DNA of 64,000 nt from Dongia_B soli (GCF_034044715.1 NZ_JAXCLW010000001.1:868001-932000); one strand, 5' to 3'; counted from the stretch's first letter, positions 24,967 to 34,263 are shown. The notes: a model not told the origin generated them from the letters alone. A program made the numbers and translations.

Positions 24967-26421
24967 ATGACGAAGAGCGGGGGAGCGGGACGCCGCGGCC
25001 AAAGCCGTCGTAGCGCGGGTCAGCGGAAAAAGGCAGGCAATGGGACGCCAGCGCAGAGCAGGGCGCCGGCACAAATGCGGCCGCGCCATGAGCAGCCGCA
25101 GGAAAGCAGCGAGCCGTTCGTGCCGATGACGCCTTCGACACCGTCCCAGAAGCCAGTTCGGCAAAAATCAGCAAAACAACCATCGATGCGGAAAACGCAC
25201 AGATCGGCAGGCAATCGATCCGGCCGCCAGAAACGCCTCGGCACCTGGCGTCACCGTCTCGGCCAGTTGCGCGCCGGGACCGTGATTTGTCTGCTGCTCA
25301 GTCTCGCCGGTTGCGAGACGACCGGACCGTCCACGTCCTCACCGCCGGTGACCGCTTTGCCGCCGCCGGGTAAGCTGGTTCTACAGCCCGCCAGCTTCGA
25401 TGCTATGCCTGGCTGGGGAACGGATCGGCTGGGCGAAGCTCTGCCGGCGCTGCTGCGCAGTTGCAATGCCATCGGCAAATTGCCATCCGATCGGCCGCTC
25501 GGTCCGGATGGTCTTGCCGGCACGCCGGCCGACTGGCAGATGCCCTGCCTGATTGCCCGCAATCTGCCGCCGGGCGATGACAGAGCGATCGCCAATTACT
25601 TCCAGAACATTTTCCGGCCCTACCTCGCACTCGACAGCAATGGCAGGCCGGGGCTGTTCACTTCCTATTTCGAGCCGGAGCTGCTGGGGTCGCGTAAAAA
25701 GACGGCCGTCTTCAATGTGCCGCTCTACCGCGCGCCACCGGCGCCGGTCACCTATAGCCGGGCCGAGATTGATACTGGCGCGCTGGCCGGGCGCCATCTG
25801 GAGCTTCTCTGGGTTGCCGATCCGGTCGATGCCTTCTTCCTGCAGGTCCAGGGTTCAGGCCGGATCCGTCTTCCTGACGGCACCATTCAGCGGGTGGGCT
25901 ATGCTGGGGATAACGGTCAGAAATTCGGTCCCATTGGCCGCATGATGATAGATGCCGGCTTGGTCGATCGCAAGAACGCCTCGATGCAGGCGATGCGGGA
26001 CTGGCTGAAGGCCCATCCTCAGGAAGCCATCGGCTGGATGCAGAAAAATCCCCGCTACATCTTCTTCCGCGAGATCAAGGGCGACGGGCCGATCGGCGCG
26101 CAGAGCCAGCCGCTGACGCCCGGCCGCAGCCTTGCCGTCGATACCGGCTATCTCGCCCTCGGTCTGCCGCTCTGGCTCGACACCACCTGGCCGGTCGATC
26201 ATGGTGGCAGCAAAAAGGGCGATCCTTTCCGCCGCCTGATGGTTGCACAGGATATCGGCGCGGCGATCAAGGGACCGGTGCGCGGCGACATCTTCTGGGG
26301 CAGTGGCGACGAAGCCCTGCGCTTTGCCGGCAACATGAAGAGTACCGGCAACTACTATATCCTGCTGCCGGCCGATGTTGCGGCACGGCGCCAGCCGGTG
26401 CTGAGCGAGGTGACGCCGTAA
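24967..26421 (+). CDS. mltA: Membrane-bound lytic transglycosylase A
   Basis: Cleaves peptidoglycan glycan strands with 1,6-anhydro ring formation, as an outer-membrane lipoprotein. Motifs: GLFTSYFEPELLGSR, FFLQVQGSGRIRLPDG, and the C-terminal 3D region with RSLAVDTGYLALGLPLWLDT and GDIFWGSGDEA (catalytic Asp). The lipobox LAGC places the lipidated Cys at residue 116. The first 75 residues are highly basic, proline-rich and unlike a signal, so translation may truly begin near the Met at residue 74. Its usual downstream partner smr is displaced by lutABC. Confidence 0.88.
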   Translation: MTKSGGAGRRGQSRRSAGQRKKAGNGTPAQSRAPAQMRPRHEQPQESSEPFVPMTPSTPSQKPVRQKSAKQPSMRKTHRSAGNRSGRQKRLGTWRHRLGQLRAGTVICLLLSLAGCETTGPSTSSPPVTALPPPGKLVLQPASFDAMPGWGTDRLGEALPALLRSCNAIGKLPSDRPLGPDGLAGTPADWQMPCLIARNLPPGDDRAIANYFQNIFRPYLALDSNGRPGLFTSYFEPELLGSRKKTAVFNVPLYRAPPAPVTYSRAEIDTGALAGRHLELLWVADPVDAFFLQVQGSGRIRLPDGTIQRVGYAGDNGQKFGPIGRMMIDAGLVDRKNASMQAMRDWLKAHPQEAIGWMQKNPRYIFFREIKGDGPIGAQSQPLTPGRSLAVDTGYLALGLPLWLDTTWPVDHGGSKKGDPFRRLMVAQDIGAAIKGPVRGDIFWGSGDEALRFAGNMKSTGNYYILLPADVAARRQPVLSEVTP

Positions 26422-26471
26422 GCGCGGCGTTATATTTTCATCCGAACGATTCCAGCCGGTGACATGAGCCG

Positions 26472-27293
26472 ATGTCCGAGACAGCCATCAAGAACACAGC
26501 GAGCGGCCCTTTAGCGAGCGAGACGCCGCGCGATGTGGCCCTGTTCGTCACCTGCCTGGTCGATTTCTTCCGTCCCAATGTCGGCTTCGCGGCGATCAAG
26601 TTGCTGGAACGCGCGGGCTGCCGGGTCAGCGTGCCCGCCGCACAAACCTGCTGTGGTCAGCCGGGCTATAACAGCGGCGATGCTGCCAGCGCCGCCGCCA
26701 TCGCGCGGCGCGTGATCGAAGTTTTCGAGAAATACGATTATGTTGTCGTGCCCTCGGGATCCTGTGCGGGCATGATCTCGCATCATTACCCGAAGCTCTT
26801 GGGCGAGGATAAGCGCTATGCGGAGCGGGCGCGCAAACTGGCCGCCAAGACCTTCGAACTCACGCAGTTCCTGGTCGATATTTGCGGCCTGACGACATTG
26901 GATGTCAGTCTCGACCGCAAAGTCACGTTTCACGATTCCTGCTCCTCGCTGCGAGAGATGCGGGTGAAGGCGCAGCCGCGCACGCTGCTCGGCCAAGTGG
27001 CCGACCTCAACTTCCGCGAATTGCCGGATGGGGAATCCTGTTGCGGATTCGGCGGTACCTTCTGCGTCAAGTATCCCGAGATTTCCGACCGCATGGTGAC
27101 GGAAAAGCTGGCCAATATCGAAAAGAGCGGCGCCGATCTGCTGCTTGCCGGCGATCTCGGCTGCCTCCTCAACATGGCCGGCAAACTGAAGCGTGAGGGC
27201 AGCAAGGTCGAATCCCGCCATATCGCCGAGGTATTGGCGGGCTTGCTGGAGGAGCCGGCGATCGGCGAAGCGGCAAGCCGCGAGGAGCGCTAG
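26472..27293 (+). CDS. lutA: L-lactate utilisation protein LutA
   Basis: Iron-sulphur/heterodisulfide-reductase-like subunit of the LutABC complex, which oxidises L-lactate to pyruvate. 273 aa with two CCG domains: CCGQPGYNSG near residue 58 and CCGFGGTFCVKYPE near residue 190, plus the intermediate FHDSCSSLREM. The N-terminal 20 residues are longer than in Bacillus LutA. First gene of a three-gene operon, two bases before lutB. Confidence 0.92.
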   Translation: MSETAIKNTASGPLASETPRDVALFVTCLVDFFRPNVGFAAIKLLERAGCRVSVPAAQTCCGQPGYNSGDAASAAAIARRVIEVFEKYDYVVVPSGSCAGMISHHYPKLLGEDKRYAERARKLAAKTFELTQFLVDICGLTTLDVSLDRKVTFHDSCSSLREMRVKAQPRTLLGQVADLNFRELPDGESCCGFGGTFCVKYPEISDRMVTEKLANIEKSGADLLLAGDLGCLLNMAGKLKREGSKVESRHIAEVLAGLLEEPAIGEAASREER

Positions 27294-27294
27294 G

Positions 27295-28728
27295 ATGGAA
27301 TCGACCGCCGACCGTTTCGTCGACAATGCCCATCGCGCTTTGGCCGATGAAACGCTGCAGCAGGCCATGGGGCATGTGCGGGTGAACTTCATCGAGAAGC
27401 GCCGCCTGGCGGTCGAGGCCCTGCCGGAATTCGAGGCGCTGCGTCAGGCGGGGCGGAACATGCGCGACCGGGTGCTGGCCGATCTCGACAAACATCTATT
27501 GGCCTTCGAAGCCAAGGTGCTGGAACAAGGCGGCCAAGTGCATTGGTGCGTCGATGCGGAAGCCGCGCGCAACAAGATCCTAGAGATCTGCCGAGAAGCC
27601 GGGGCGCGCCGCGTCACCAAGGGCAAGACCATGATCGGCGAGGAGATCGGCATCAACGAGTTCCTCGCCGCCCATGACATCGAGCCGGTGGAAACCGATC
27701 TTGGCGAATATATCATCCAGCTGCGGCATGAAGCGCCCAGCCATCTGGTCGCTCCGGCAGTGCATGTCACCCAGAAGCAGGTAGAAGAAACCTTTCGCCA
27801 GGTGCACCGCGATCTCGATGCCAAGCGGGATCTCAGCGAGCCGCGATCTCTCCTGAGCGAGGCCCGCACCAAGCTGCGGCAGAAATTCGTCACCGCCGAT
27901 GTCGGCATCACCGGCGCCAATTTCCTGGTGGCGGAAACCGGCTCCAGCGTCATCGTCACCAATGAAGGCAATGGCGATCTCACCCAGACCTTGCCCCGGG
28001 TGCATATCGCGCTGGCCTCGATCGACAAGGTGGTGCCGACGCTGGACGATCTGACGGTGCTCCTGCGGCTGCTGGCGCGTTCGGCGACCGGCCAGGAAAT
28101 GTCGGTTTACACGACGTTGTCGACCGGGCCGCGGCGGGAAGAGGATCATGACGGGCCCGGCGCCTATCATGTCATCCTGCTTGATAATGGCCGCAGCAAA
28201 ATGCTCGGCACGCCGAAACAGGATCTGCTCCGTTGCATTCGCTGTGCCGCCTGCCTCAATCATTGCCCGGTCTATCAAGCGGTCGGCGGCCATGCCTATG
28301 GCTGGGTCTATGCCGGGCCGATCGGCGCTGCCCTGACGCCCGCCTTGATCGGCCTCGATCATGCCGCCGATTTGCCCAATGCGTCGACCTTGTGCGGCCG
28401 CTGCGAGGCGGTCTGCCCGATGCAGATTCCCCTACCCGATATTTTGCGCTACTGGCGTGAAGAGGAATTCAAGAACGGCGCCGCAAAGCCTGGTCGTGCG
28501 TCACAGTCGATCCGGCGCGGCTTGCGGCTCTGGGCTTTTCTCGCGCGCCATCCTCGTCTTTACCGCTTCGCGACCGGAATTGGGCGACGGATATTGGCGG
28601 GACGCGCCGGGCGCGCCGGACGTCTTGACAAGGTGCCTCTTGCTGAAGGCTGGACCGTCAACCGCGATCTACCGGCGCCCAGCAAACGCGGCTTTCATGC
28701 ATTGTATCGGAAAGAGTATCGGGGATGA
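27295..28728 (+). CDS. lutB: L-lactate utilisation iron-sulphur protein LutB
   Basis: Iron-sulphur subunit of the lactate oxidase complex, 477 aa from ATG 27295. N-terminal LUD-type region (VTKGKTMIGEEIGINEFL; NFLVAETGSSVIVTNEGNGD) and a C-terminal two-cluster ferredoxin region: CIRCAACLNHCPVYQ near residue 313 and CGRCEAVCPMQIPLP near residue 367. Its stop overlaps the lutC start (ATGA). Confidence 0.95.
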   Translation: MESTADRFVDNAHRALADETLQQAMGHVRVNFIEKRRLAVEALPEFEALRQAGRNMRDRVLADLDKHLLAFEAKVLEQGGQVHWCVDAEAARNKILEICREAGARRVTKGKTMIGEEIGINEFLAAHDIEPVETDLGEYIIQLRHEAPSHLVAPAVHVTQKQVEETFRQVHRDLDAKRDLSEPRSLLSEARTKLRQKFVTADVGITGANFLVAETGSSVIVTNEGNGDLTQTLPRVHIALASIDKVVPTLDDLTVLLRLLARSATGQEMSVYTTLSTGPRREEDHDGPGAYHVILLDNGRSKMLGTPKQDLLRCIRCAACLNHCPVYQAVGGHAYGWVYAGPIGAALTPALIGLDHAADLPNASTLCGRCEAVCPMQIPLPDILRYWREEEFKNGAAKPGRASQSIRRGLRLWAFLARHPRLYRFATGIGRRILAGRAGRAGRLDKVPLAEGWTVNRDLPAPSKRGFHALYRKEYRG

Positions 28729-29378
28729 GCGATCGCGATACCGTCCTGGCGGCGATCCGCGCCAATAAGAAAGCCCTCCCCGCGGATAGGCCGAAAGCCG
28801 AGCCGCTACCGGTACCGGCACGCGGCCAGGTCGAAGGGGCAAAGCGGCGCGATCTTTTCATCCGGATGGCACAAGCGGCTTCGGCCAGTGTCGAGGTGCT
28901 GACCTCGCCGGAAGAGGTGCCGGAAGCCGTGGCCAATTACCTCGTCGCACAGAATCTCCCCGCGCGACTGGTGCTCGCTTCCGATCCGGCGATCGCCAAT
29001 CTGCCTTGGCACGATTATCCGATGATCGCCCATCGGATTGGCGCGGCGACGGTGCAGGATCACGCCGCGCTGACCGTCGCTTTCGCCGGCATCGCCGAAA
29101 CCGGGACGCTGGCCTTGCTTTCGGGCGCCGAGACGCCGACTACGCTCAATTTCCTGCCCGAACATGCTTTGGTTTTGGTCACGACCGACGATCTTTGCGG
29201 CACCTATGAGGAGCTCTGGTTGCGCCTGCGGGCGGCGACCGACAATGGCGCCTATTGGCCGCGCACCGTCAATCTGATCACCGGCCCCTCGCGCAGCGCC
29301 GATATCGAGCAGCAATTGCTCTTGGGCGCCCATGGGCCGATCAAGCTGCATATCCTGCTGCTTGATCTCGATGCTTGA
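28725..29378 (+). CDS. lutC: L-lactate utilisation protein LutC (LUD domain)
   Basis: 217-residue LUD (DUF162) protein, third part of LutABC. Characteristic elements are VTVAFAGIAETGTLALLSG and the final LITGPSRSADIEQQLLLGAH, where the G-P-S-R-T/S-A-D-I-E motif is diagnostic. No lactate permease or regulator lies beside the operon. Confidence 0.93.
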   Translation: MSDRDTVLAAIRANKKALPADRPKAEPLPVPARGQVEGAKRRDLFIRMAQAASASVEVLTSPEEVPEAVANYLVAQNLPARLVLASDPAIANLPWHDYPMIAHRIGAATVQDHAALTVAFAGIAETGTLALLSGAETPTTLNFLPEHALVLVTTDDLCGTYEELWLRLRAATDNGAYWPRTVNLITGPSRSADIEQQLLLGAHGPIKLHILLLDLDA

Positions 29379-29390
29379 GACGCACCGGGG

Positions 29391-29999
29391 ATGAGCAAGC
29401 GGCGGCCAACCCAGGCGGAACTGGAATTATGGCAGCTGATCGCCAAGACGGCCCAACCGCTGCCATCGCGCCGCCGCAGGCGGCGGGCGGTGGAAGCCCA
29501 GGCGGAAGCCGCCGCTGCGGCAACTCCGGCTGAAACGGCAAAGAAATCGGCAAAGGCCGCCAAGTCAAAGGCGGCCTCTCTACTGCCGCCTGCCCCACCT
29601 CCCGTGCCCCTGGCGAAGATCCACGATCTCAGCCATGGCGTGACCATCGGCATCGATCGCCGCCAGGCCGACCGCTTTCGCCAGGGCCGGCTGGAGATCG
29701 ACGGCAAGATCGATCTGCATGGCCGCACCCAGGCAGAAGCGCATGACGCGCTCCATGCCTTCATCCATCGGGCCCATCGCGCCGGCAAACGCTGTTTGCT
29801 GGTGATCACCGGCAAGGGCGGCGTGAAACTGGCCGGTGTGGGGAGCAGTGAGGAGCGGACCCGCGGCATCCTGCGCCAGGCCGTGCCGCGCTGGCTGAAT
29901 GAACCGGGATTGCGGCGCTATATCCTGGCCTTCGATCATGCCCGGCCGCAGCATGGCGGTGAAGGCGCCCTCTATGTCCTATTGAAGCGGGATCGCTGA
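29391..29999 (+). CDS. Smr domain protein
   Basis: 202 aa: a basic Ala-rich linker (residues 20-65) and a C-terminal Smr domain (about 95-200) related to the MutS2 tail, a predicted nuclease or nucleic-acid binder. Motifs: IDGKIDLHGRTQAEAHDAL (LDLHG-type), LVITGKGGVKL and LNEPGLRRYILAFDHARPQ. In many alphaproteobacteria this gene directly follows mltA; here lutABC lies between them. It overlaps the next gene by one base (TGATG). Confidence 0.88.
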   Translation: MSKRRPTQAELELWQLIAKTAQPLPSRRRRRRAVEAQAEAAAAATPAETAKKSAKAAKSKAASLLPPAPPPVPLAKIHDLSHGVTIGIDRRQADRFRQGRLEIDGKIDLHGRTQAEAHDALHAFIHRAHRAGKRCLLVITGKGGVKLAGVGSSEERTRGILRQAVPRWLNEPGLRRYILAFDHARPQHGGEGALYVLLKRDR

Positions 30000-30352
30000 T
30001 GACGCCTTTCGGCGAAAGATTGCGGGAATTGCGCGGCGCCAAGAAGCGGCAGCTGAAGGACATGGCCAAGGCGCTCAAGGTGAGCCCAGCTTATCTCTCG
30101 GCGCTGGAACATGGCCATCGCGGCAAGCCCAGCCCCGGTCTGGTGCAGCAGGTCGCCGCTTATTTCAATCTCGCCTGGGACCAGGTCGATGAGCTGAAGC
30201 ATCTCGCCGAACTCTCCGATCCCAAGGTCACGCTGGATACCGGCGGTTTAACGCCGGCGGCGACTGAATTGGCGAACCGGCTGGCGCGCGATATGGCGGC
30301 GCTGGACGATGTCACGGTGGCGCATTTTCTCGACATCCTGCGGCGCAGATGA
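29999..30352 (+). CDS. XRE-family HTH regulator
   Basis: 117-residue transcription factor with an N-terminal Cro/C1-type helix-turn-helix (residues 5-65): GERLRELRGAKKRQLKDMAK and SPAYLSALEHGHRGKPSP. The C-terminal half is helical and could mediate dimerisation. It overlaps the smr stop by one base. A perfect 14-bp palindrome 42 bases after its stop is a candidate binding site. Confidence 0.88.
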   Translation: MTPFGERLRELRGAKKRQLKDMAKALKVSPAYLSALEHGHRGKPSPGLVQQVAAYFNLAWDQVDELKHLAELSDPKVTLDTGGLTPAATELANRLARDMAALDDVTVAHFLDILRRR

Positions 30353-30393
30353 GATGCAATGCCGTGCTGGCTAACCGTCTCCTGACAATGTCA

Positions 30394-30407
30394 CGAAAAT
30401 ATTTTCG
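30394..30407. promoter_or_regulatory. 14-bp perfect palindrome
   Basis: CGAAAATATTTTCG lies between the XRE gene and uppP. Its symmetry and A/T core suit a dimeric HTH regulator. No further promoter element is clear. Confidence 0.35.
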
Positions 30408-30463
30408 GCCAGACGCAAGGTCACGCTTGCGCGGCGGGCCGCTCGCCGGTAAGCCGCTTGGGC

Positions 30464-31267
30464 ATGGATAACACGCTGCTCTCTGCCCTGCTCCTGGGCG
30501 CTGTGGAAGGCTTGACCGAGTTCATACCGGTCTCTTCCACCGGTCATCTCATCCTGGTCGGCGATCTGCTCGGCTTCCAAGATGAACTCGGTAAGCTTTT
30601 CGAGGTGGTGATCCAGCTGGGCGCCATTCTGGCGGTACTGGTCGTCTCCCTGCGCCGCCTGCTCGGCGTGCTCTTCGGGCTCGGCAGCGATCCTGGCGCC
30701 CGGCGTTTTGCGCTGGCGGTCATCCTCGCCATCATCCCGGCCGGCATCCTCGGCTTCCTGCTGCATGATTTCATCAAGGACGTGCTGTTCTCGCCCTGGG
30801 TGGTCGTGGTCAGCCTGGTCGTCGGCGGCTTCGCCATCCTCGGCGTCGAACGTTTCGCGCCGCAGCCCCGTTATGAGACCATCGAGCGCATGCCCTGGAC
30901 CACGGCGCTCGGCATCGGCCTTTGCCAGTGCCTGTCGCTGATCCCGGGCGTCTCGCGGGCCGGCGCCACGATCCTTGGCGGCGTCGCACTCGGGGTTGAT
31001 CGCCGCATCGCCACCGAGTTCTCCTTCTATCTCGCCATTCCCATCATGCTGGGGGCGAGCCTGCTGGATCTCCTGAAAAGCAACGTGCCGCTGGATGCCC
31101 ATGCCGCGACCATTATCGGCATCGGCTTCGTCACGGCTTTCATCGTCGCCCTTATTATCGTGCGCGGCCTGATCGCCTTCGTCGGCCGGCATGGTTTCAA
31201 GCCCTTCGCCTATTATCGCATTCTCATCGGCCTCGTTTGGGGTGCTCTGCTCGCCGCACGCGGCTGA
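30464..31267 (+). CDS. uppP: Undecaprenyl-diphosphate phosphatase
   Basis: Eight-helix inner-membrane enzyme (BacA family) that recycles undecaprenyl pyrophosphate for peptidoglycan and other glycans, giving bacitracin resistance. 267 aa from ATG 30464. Both active-site motifs are present: AVEGLTEFIPVSSTGHL (Glu-rich) and LIPGVSRAGATILGG (PGxSR). A TTG six bases upstream in frame is less likely. Confidence 0.95.
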   Translation: MDNTLLSALLLGAVEGLTEFIPVSSTGHLILVGDLLGFQDELGKLFEVVIQLGAILAVLVVSLRRLLGVLFGLGSDPGARRFALAVILAIIPAGILGFLLHDFIKDVLFSPWVVVVSLVVGGFAILGVERFAPQPRYETIERMPWTTALGIGLCQCLSLIPGVSRAGATILGGVALGVDRRIATEFSFYLAIPIMLGASLLDLLKSNVPLDAHAATIIGIGFVTAFIVALIIVRGLIAFVGRHGFKPFAYYRILIGLVWGALLAARG

Positions 31268-31307
31268 CGTCAATCTGCTGACTTCAATCCTTACAGGGAA
31301 CGGTTCC

Positions 31308-31814
31308 ATGACGATCTCGATGTATCAAGCCTCGGTCCCGGTTTTTATCCGGCAGCTCACCAATCTCGCCGCGATCCTCAAGAAGGCCGAAGAACATGCC
31401 GAGGCAAAGAAGATCGACCCCTCGGTCTTCATCAATGCCCGGCTGGCGCCGGATATGTATGCCCTGGCACGCCAGGTGCAGATCGCATCCGACGGCGCCA
31501 AAGGCTGCGCCGCCCGCCTGGCCGGGATCGAGGTGCCGAGCCATCCCGATACCGAAACCACCTTCGCCGAACTGCAGGCCCGTATTGCCAAGACGGTGGA
31601 TTTCCTGAAGGGCATCAAGCCGGACCAGATCGATGGCAGCGAAGAGCGGACGGTCACGTTGAAAATGCGCAACGGCGACGTCAGCTTCCGTGGCCAGCCC
31701 TATCTGCTGAATTTCGTCCTGCCCAATCTCTATTTCCACTACACCACGGTCTACGCCATCCTGCGGCATAACGGCGTCGAGATCGGCAAGATGGATTATC
31801 TCGGCGGGATCTGA
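31308..31814 (+). CDS. DUF1993 family protein
   Basis: 168-residue soluble protein of the DUF1993 family, a four-helix DinB-like fold of unknown activity. Family traits: SMYQASVPVFIRQLTNLAAI at the N-terminus, NARLAPDMYALARQVQIASD in the middle and NLYFHYTTVYAILRHNGV near the end with conserved His. ATG 31308 is 40 bases after uppP. Confidence 0.85.
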   Translation: MTISMYQASVPVFIRQLTNLAAILKKAEEHAEAKKIDPSVFINARLAPDMYALARQVQIASDGAKGCAARLAGIEVPSHPDTETTFAELQARIAKTVDFLKGIKPDQIDGSEERTVTLKMRNGDVSFRGQPYLLNFVLPNLYFHYTTVYAILRHNGVEIGKMDYLGGI

Positions 31815-32018
31815 CGGCGACGCGCCACCTCTGCCTGGAAGATGAGCGGCCTGGTCTGTGAAGGAAGCTTGCAAGCGCCTTTCTTGACAGCCCGGCCGCT
31901 TTCCTGCATCTAGCAGCCATCAAACGCCGCCCATCTGCGGTCCGACCTGCATCCGCCGCCGAGTCCTGTCGAAGGGCGGTCCGGATGATCCGTCCGGCAG
32001 GCGGAAGATCGCATCCAA

Positions 32019-32834
32019 ATGTTCACCGAGTTCTGGCTTCCCCTCCTCGTCAAAGCCCTAGCAACGGCGTCACTCGTTGTCGCTGCTTCGGTTCTCTCGG
32101 AAAGGCTCGGGCCGATCTGGGGGGCCCTGATCACGAGCCTGCCGATATCGGTGGGACCGGCCTATGTGTTCCTAGCGCTCAAACATGATAACGGTTTCGT
32201 CGCGGCCAGCGCCCTGAGCAGTTGCGCGGCGAATGGGGCGACCGGCCTGTTCCTGATCACCTATGGTTTGCGGGCAGCGAAGGCACCTGTCTGGAACAGT
32301 CTCGGCCTGGCGATCGGCATCTGGTTCACCGCCAGCTTGGCGATCCAGGCGGTCGATTGGACGCCGCTCACGGCAAGCGCGATGAATATCGCCGTCTATG
32401 GCGCCGGCTTTGTGCTGCTGCCCAGTGACCGAACCGCCACGGCGAGGAAGAGTCAGTTACGGAAAGGCCGGTGGTTCGAACTGCCGCTCCGGGCGATCGC
32501 AGTAGCCGCTTTCGTCGTCACTGTCGTCCTTGCGAGTTCGGCGCTGGGATCCAAGGCGACAGGCATTGCCACCGTCTTTCCCCTCAGCTTCACCTGCCTG
32601 CTCGCCATCCTGCGAGCACGCCTCGGCGGCTCTGCCACGGCGCTCCTGGCCAGTACCGCCCTGCGCTCGATGCTGGGTTTTGGTGCCGCGCTTCTCGTAT
32701 TGCATCTCACCATCCAGCCGCTGGGTGCGGCGGCCGGCCTGAGCCTTGCCCTGATGGTGTCCGTTTGCTGGTCCGCCGGACTTCTTGTCCAGCGCGCCCA
32801 GGCGGGGGCCCGTCGCCGGCCAATGGAAGTCTAG
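32019..32834 (+). CDS. Polytopic membrane protein, unknown
   Basis: 271 residues with about eight hydrophobic helices and a basic cytosolic loop near residues 135-150 (RTATARKSQLRKGRW). A repeated pattern (LITSLPISVGPAYVF in the first half, GIATVFPLSFTCLLAIL in the second) hints at two related halves, as in small transporters. No family recognised with confidence. A perfect -35 (TTGACA at 31884-31889) lies upstream in the 204-bp gap, but the -10 at the right spacing is poor. Confidence 0.65.
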   Translation: MFTEFWLPLLVKALATASLVVAASVLSERLGPIWGALITSLPISVGPAYVFLALKHDNGFVAASALSSCAANGATGLFLITYGLRAAKAPVWNSLGLAIGIWFTASLAIQAVDWTPLTASAMNIAVYGAGFVLLPSDRTATARKSQLRKGRWFELPLRAIAVAAFVVTVVLASSALGSKATGIATVFPLSFTCLLAILRARLGGSATALLASTALRSMLGFGAALLVLHLTIQPLGAAAGLSLALMVSVCWSAGLLVQRAQAGARRRPMEV

Positions 32835-32835
32835 C

Positions 32836-34263
32836 CTACCAGATCTGCTGCATCGCCAGCGGCTTCGTGGTCATGTTGAGTGCGTCCTGCGCCCGCAAGC
32901 GTACATAAGCCGCCTCAGCCAGCGCCTCGCAATCATGCAGCGCTTCCTCCAGCCGGTTGCAGCTGAACGCGGTCAGGATGTGCCGGGCCAGATCGCCTTG
33001 CCCGCCATCGAGCAACAAGCCGGCCGCGGCGACGGTTTTCGTCAGCGCCGCGTTCGTCCTCTGCTCGACCAGGCGCCAATGTCCCGATATCTCGGCGAAT
33101 AAGGGCTCGGGTTTTTGGAAGACGAGATGCATCAAGCGCTTGAAGGATTGGACCGCCGAGCGCGCGGATTCGGCACCCTGGGGAATGATGGATACAGAAT
33201 CCTTGTCACCCAGCTCTTTGCGGCGATCGAGGAAGCGATGGCTTTCCCCGAATGTCAGATATCGATGCGGGCCATAGGAAAGCGGGACGTCATCCTGTCC
33301 CATGAAGACCGGCAGAAGCGGCGCGGTGACCGGACCGATCGGCGCATGCCACATCATGCGCAGCTCGGTATGGCGCGGATCGGTCAAGGGGACAACCTGG
33401 CCATAGCCGGCGGTGTCGCCGGTCAGGCGCTCGGTGCTGATCGCCCAGAAGATATCTTCAAGCGAGATCTTTTCCGGCCGTGCTGCGCGCCGGCGCATCT
33501 CCGCTTCGATCCAGGACGCACCCGCCCAGGGACCCTTGCCGTCGCCGTAGATGCGATTGACGTCAAAGGAACCGCCGCCCGGTTCGTACCATCCCTGCTC
33601 GATCGCGGTATCGAAGAAATGCGCCGGGAACAGGAAAGTCTCGGTCGGCTTCTCCGGCACGACACCGATATAGCCCGGGCGGGAGGCGCGGATGCTGTCG
33701 CTCCCCAATCGCTCGGCAACCCACAATTTTTTGCCGCCGGCAAATTCGATCACGACCCAGGCTTCGCGGGAATCCGCAATGATGTGCGAATTGCCGCCAT
33801 AGGTCGAATAGCCATATTCCTCGATCAGCCGGCCGATCAGCTCGACGCCTTCGCGTGCCGTGCGAGCCTGCTCAAGAACGAAACGCGCAAGATCCGAATA
33901 ATTCGGACCGGTCTGCTCCTTAGGTGTCATCGCGATCAGCTCGGCGCGGGAGGTCGACCAGATATCGCGGACCGCGACGCCATATTCGTTCAAGCCGCCA
34001 TTGGTCAGCGGCGCCGGCACGCCGCGGAAGTAGCTGTAGCTGACACGGATGTTGCGCGCGGTCTCACTCGCTTGCGGTATCTCGATCAGGCGGCCCGGCA
34101 TATCGGCTTCCGGCGTTACGCCGACGGTGACTTTCGTGCCGGCTGCGTGGGCGGCGCGCGGGCATATTTCCAGCCAGTGGCTGCTCGGCTCATCGCCGTA
34201 ACCGGCGAGATAGGCGATGCCGTCGGCGGTCAGATTGCTGCCGATATAAAGGCCGTAGCTCAT
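32836..34263 (-). CDS. C69-like peptidase (Ntn hydrolase) with Ser in place of Cys
   Basis: 475-residue protein resembling C69 dipeptidases. Support: early GDEPSSHWLEI, EYGVAVRDIWSTSR, GVELIGRLIEEYGYSTYGG, AWVVIEFAGGKKLWVAERL and the long C-terminal NRIYGDGKGPWAGASWIEAE. Family members expose an N-terminal Cys as nucleophile, but here the protein begins MSYGLYIG, so only Ser2 could play that role after Met removal. ATG 34263 is chosen because it gives the family N-terminus; the frame is open 34 codons further. No signal peptide seen. Confidence 0.75.
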   Translation of the reverse strand: MSYGLYIGSNLTADGIAYLAGYGDEPSSHWLEICPRAAHAAGTKVTVGVTPEADMPGRLIEIPQASETARNIRVSYSYFRGVPAPLTNGGLNEYGVAVRDIWSTSRAELIAMTPKEQTGPNYSDLARFVLEQARTAREGVELIGRLIEEYGYSTYGGNSHIIADSREAWVVIEFAGGKKLWVAERLGSDSIRASRPGYIGVVPEKPTETFLFPAHFFDTAIEQGWYEPGGGSFDVNRIYGDGKGPWAGASWIEAEMRRRAARPEKISLEDIFWAISTERLTGDTAGYGQVVPLTDPRHTELRMMWHAPIGPVTAPLLPVFMGQDDVPLSYGPHRYLTFGESHRFLDRRKELGDKDSVSIIPQGAESARSAVQSFKRLMHLVFQKPEPLFAEISGHWRLVEQRTNAALTKTVAAAGLLLDGGQGDLARHILTAFSCNRLEEALHDCEALAEAAYVRLRAQDALNMTTKPLAMQQIW

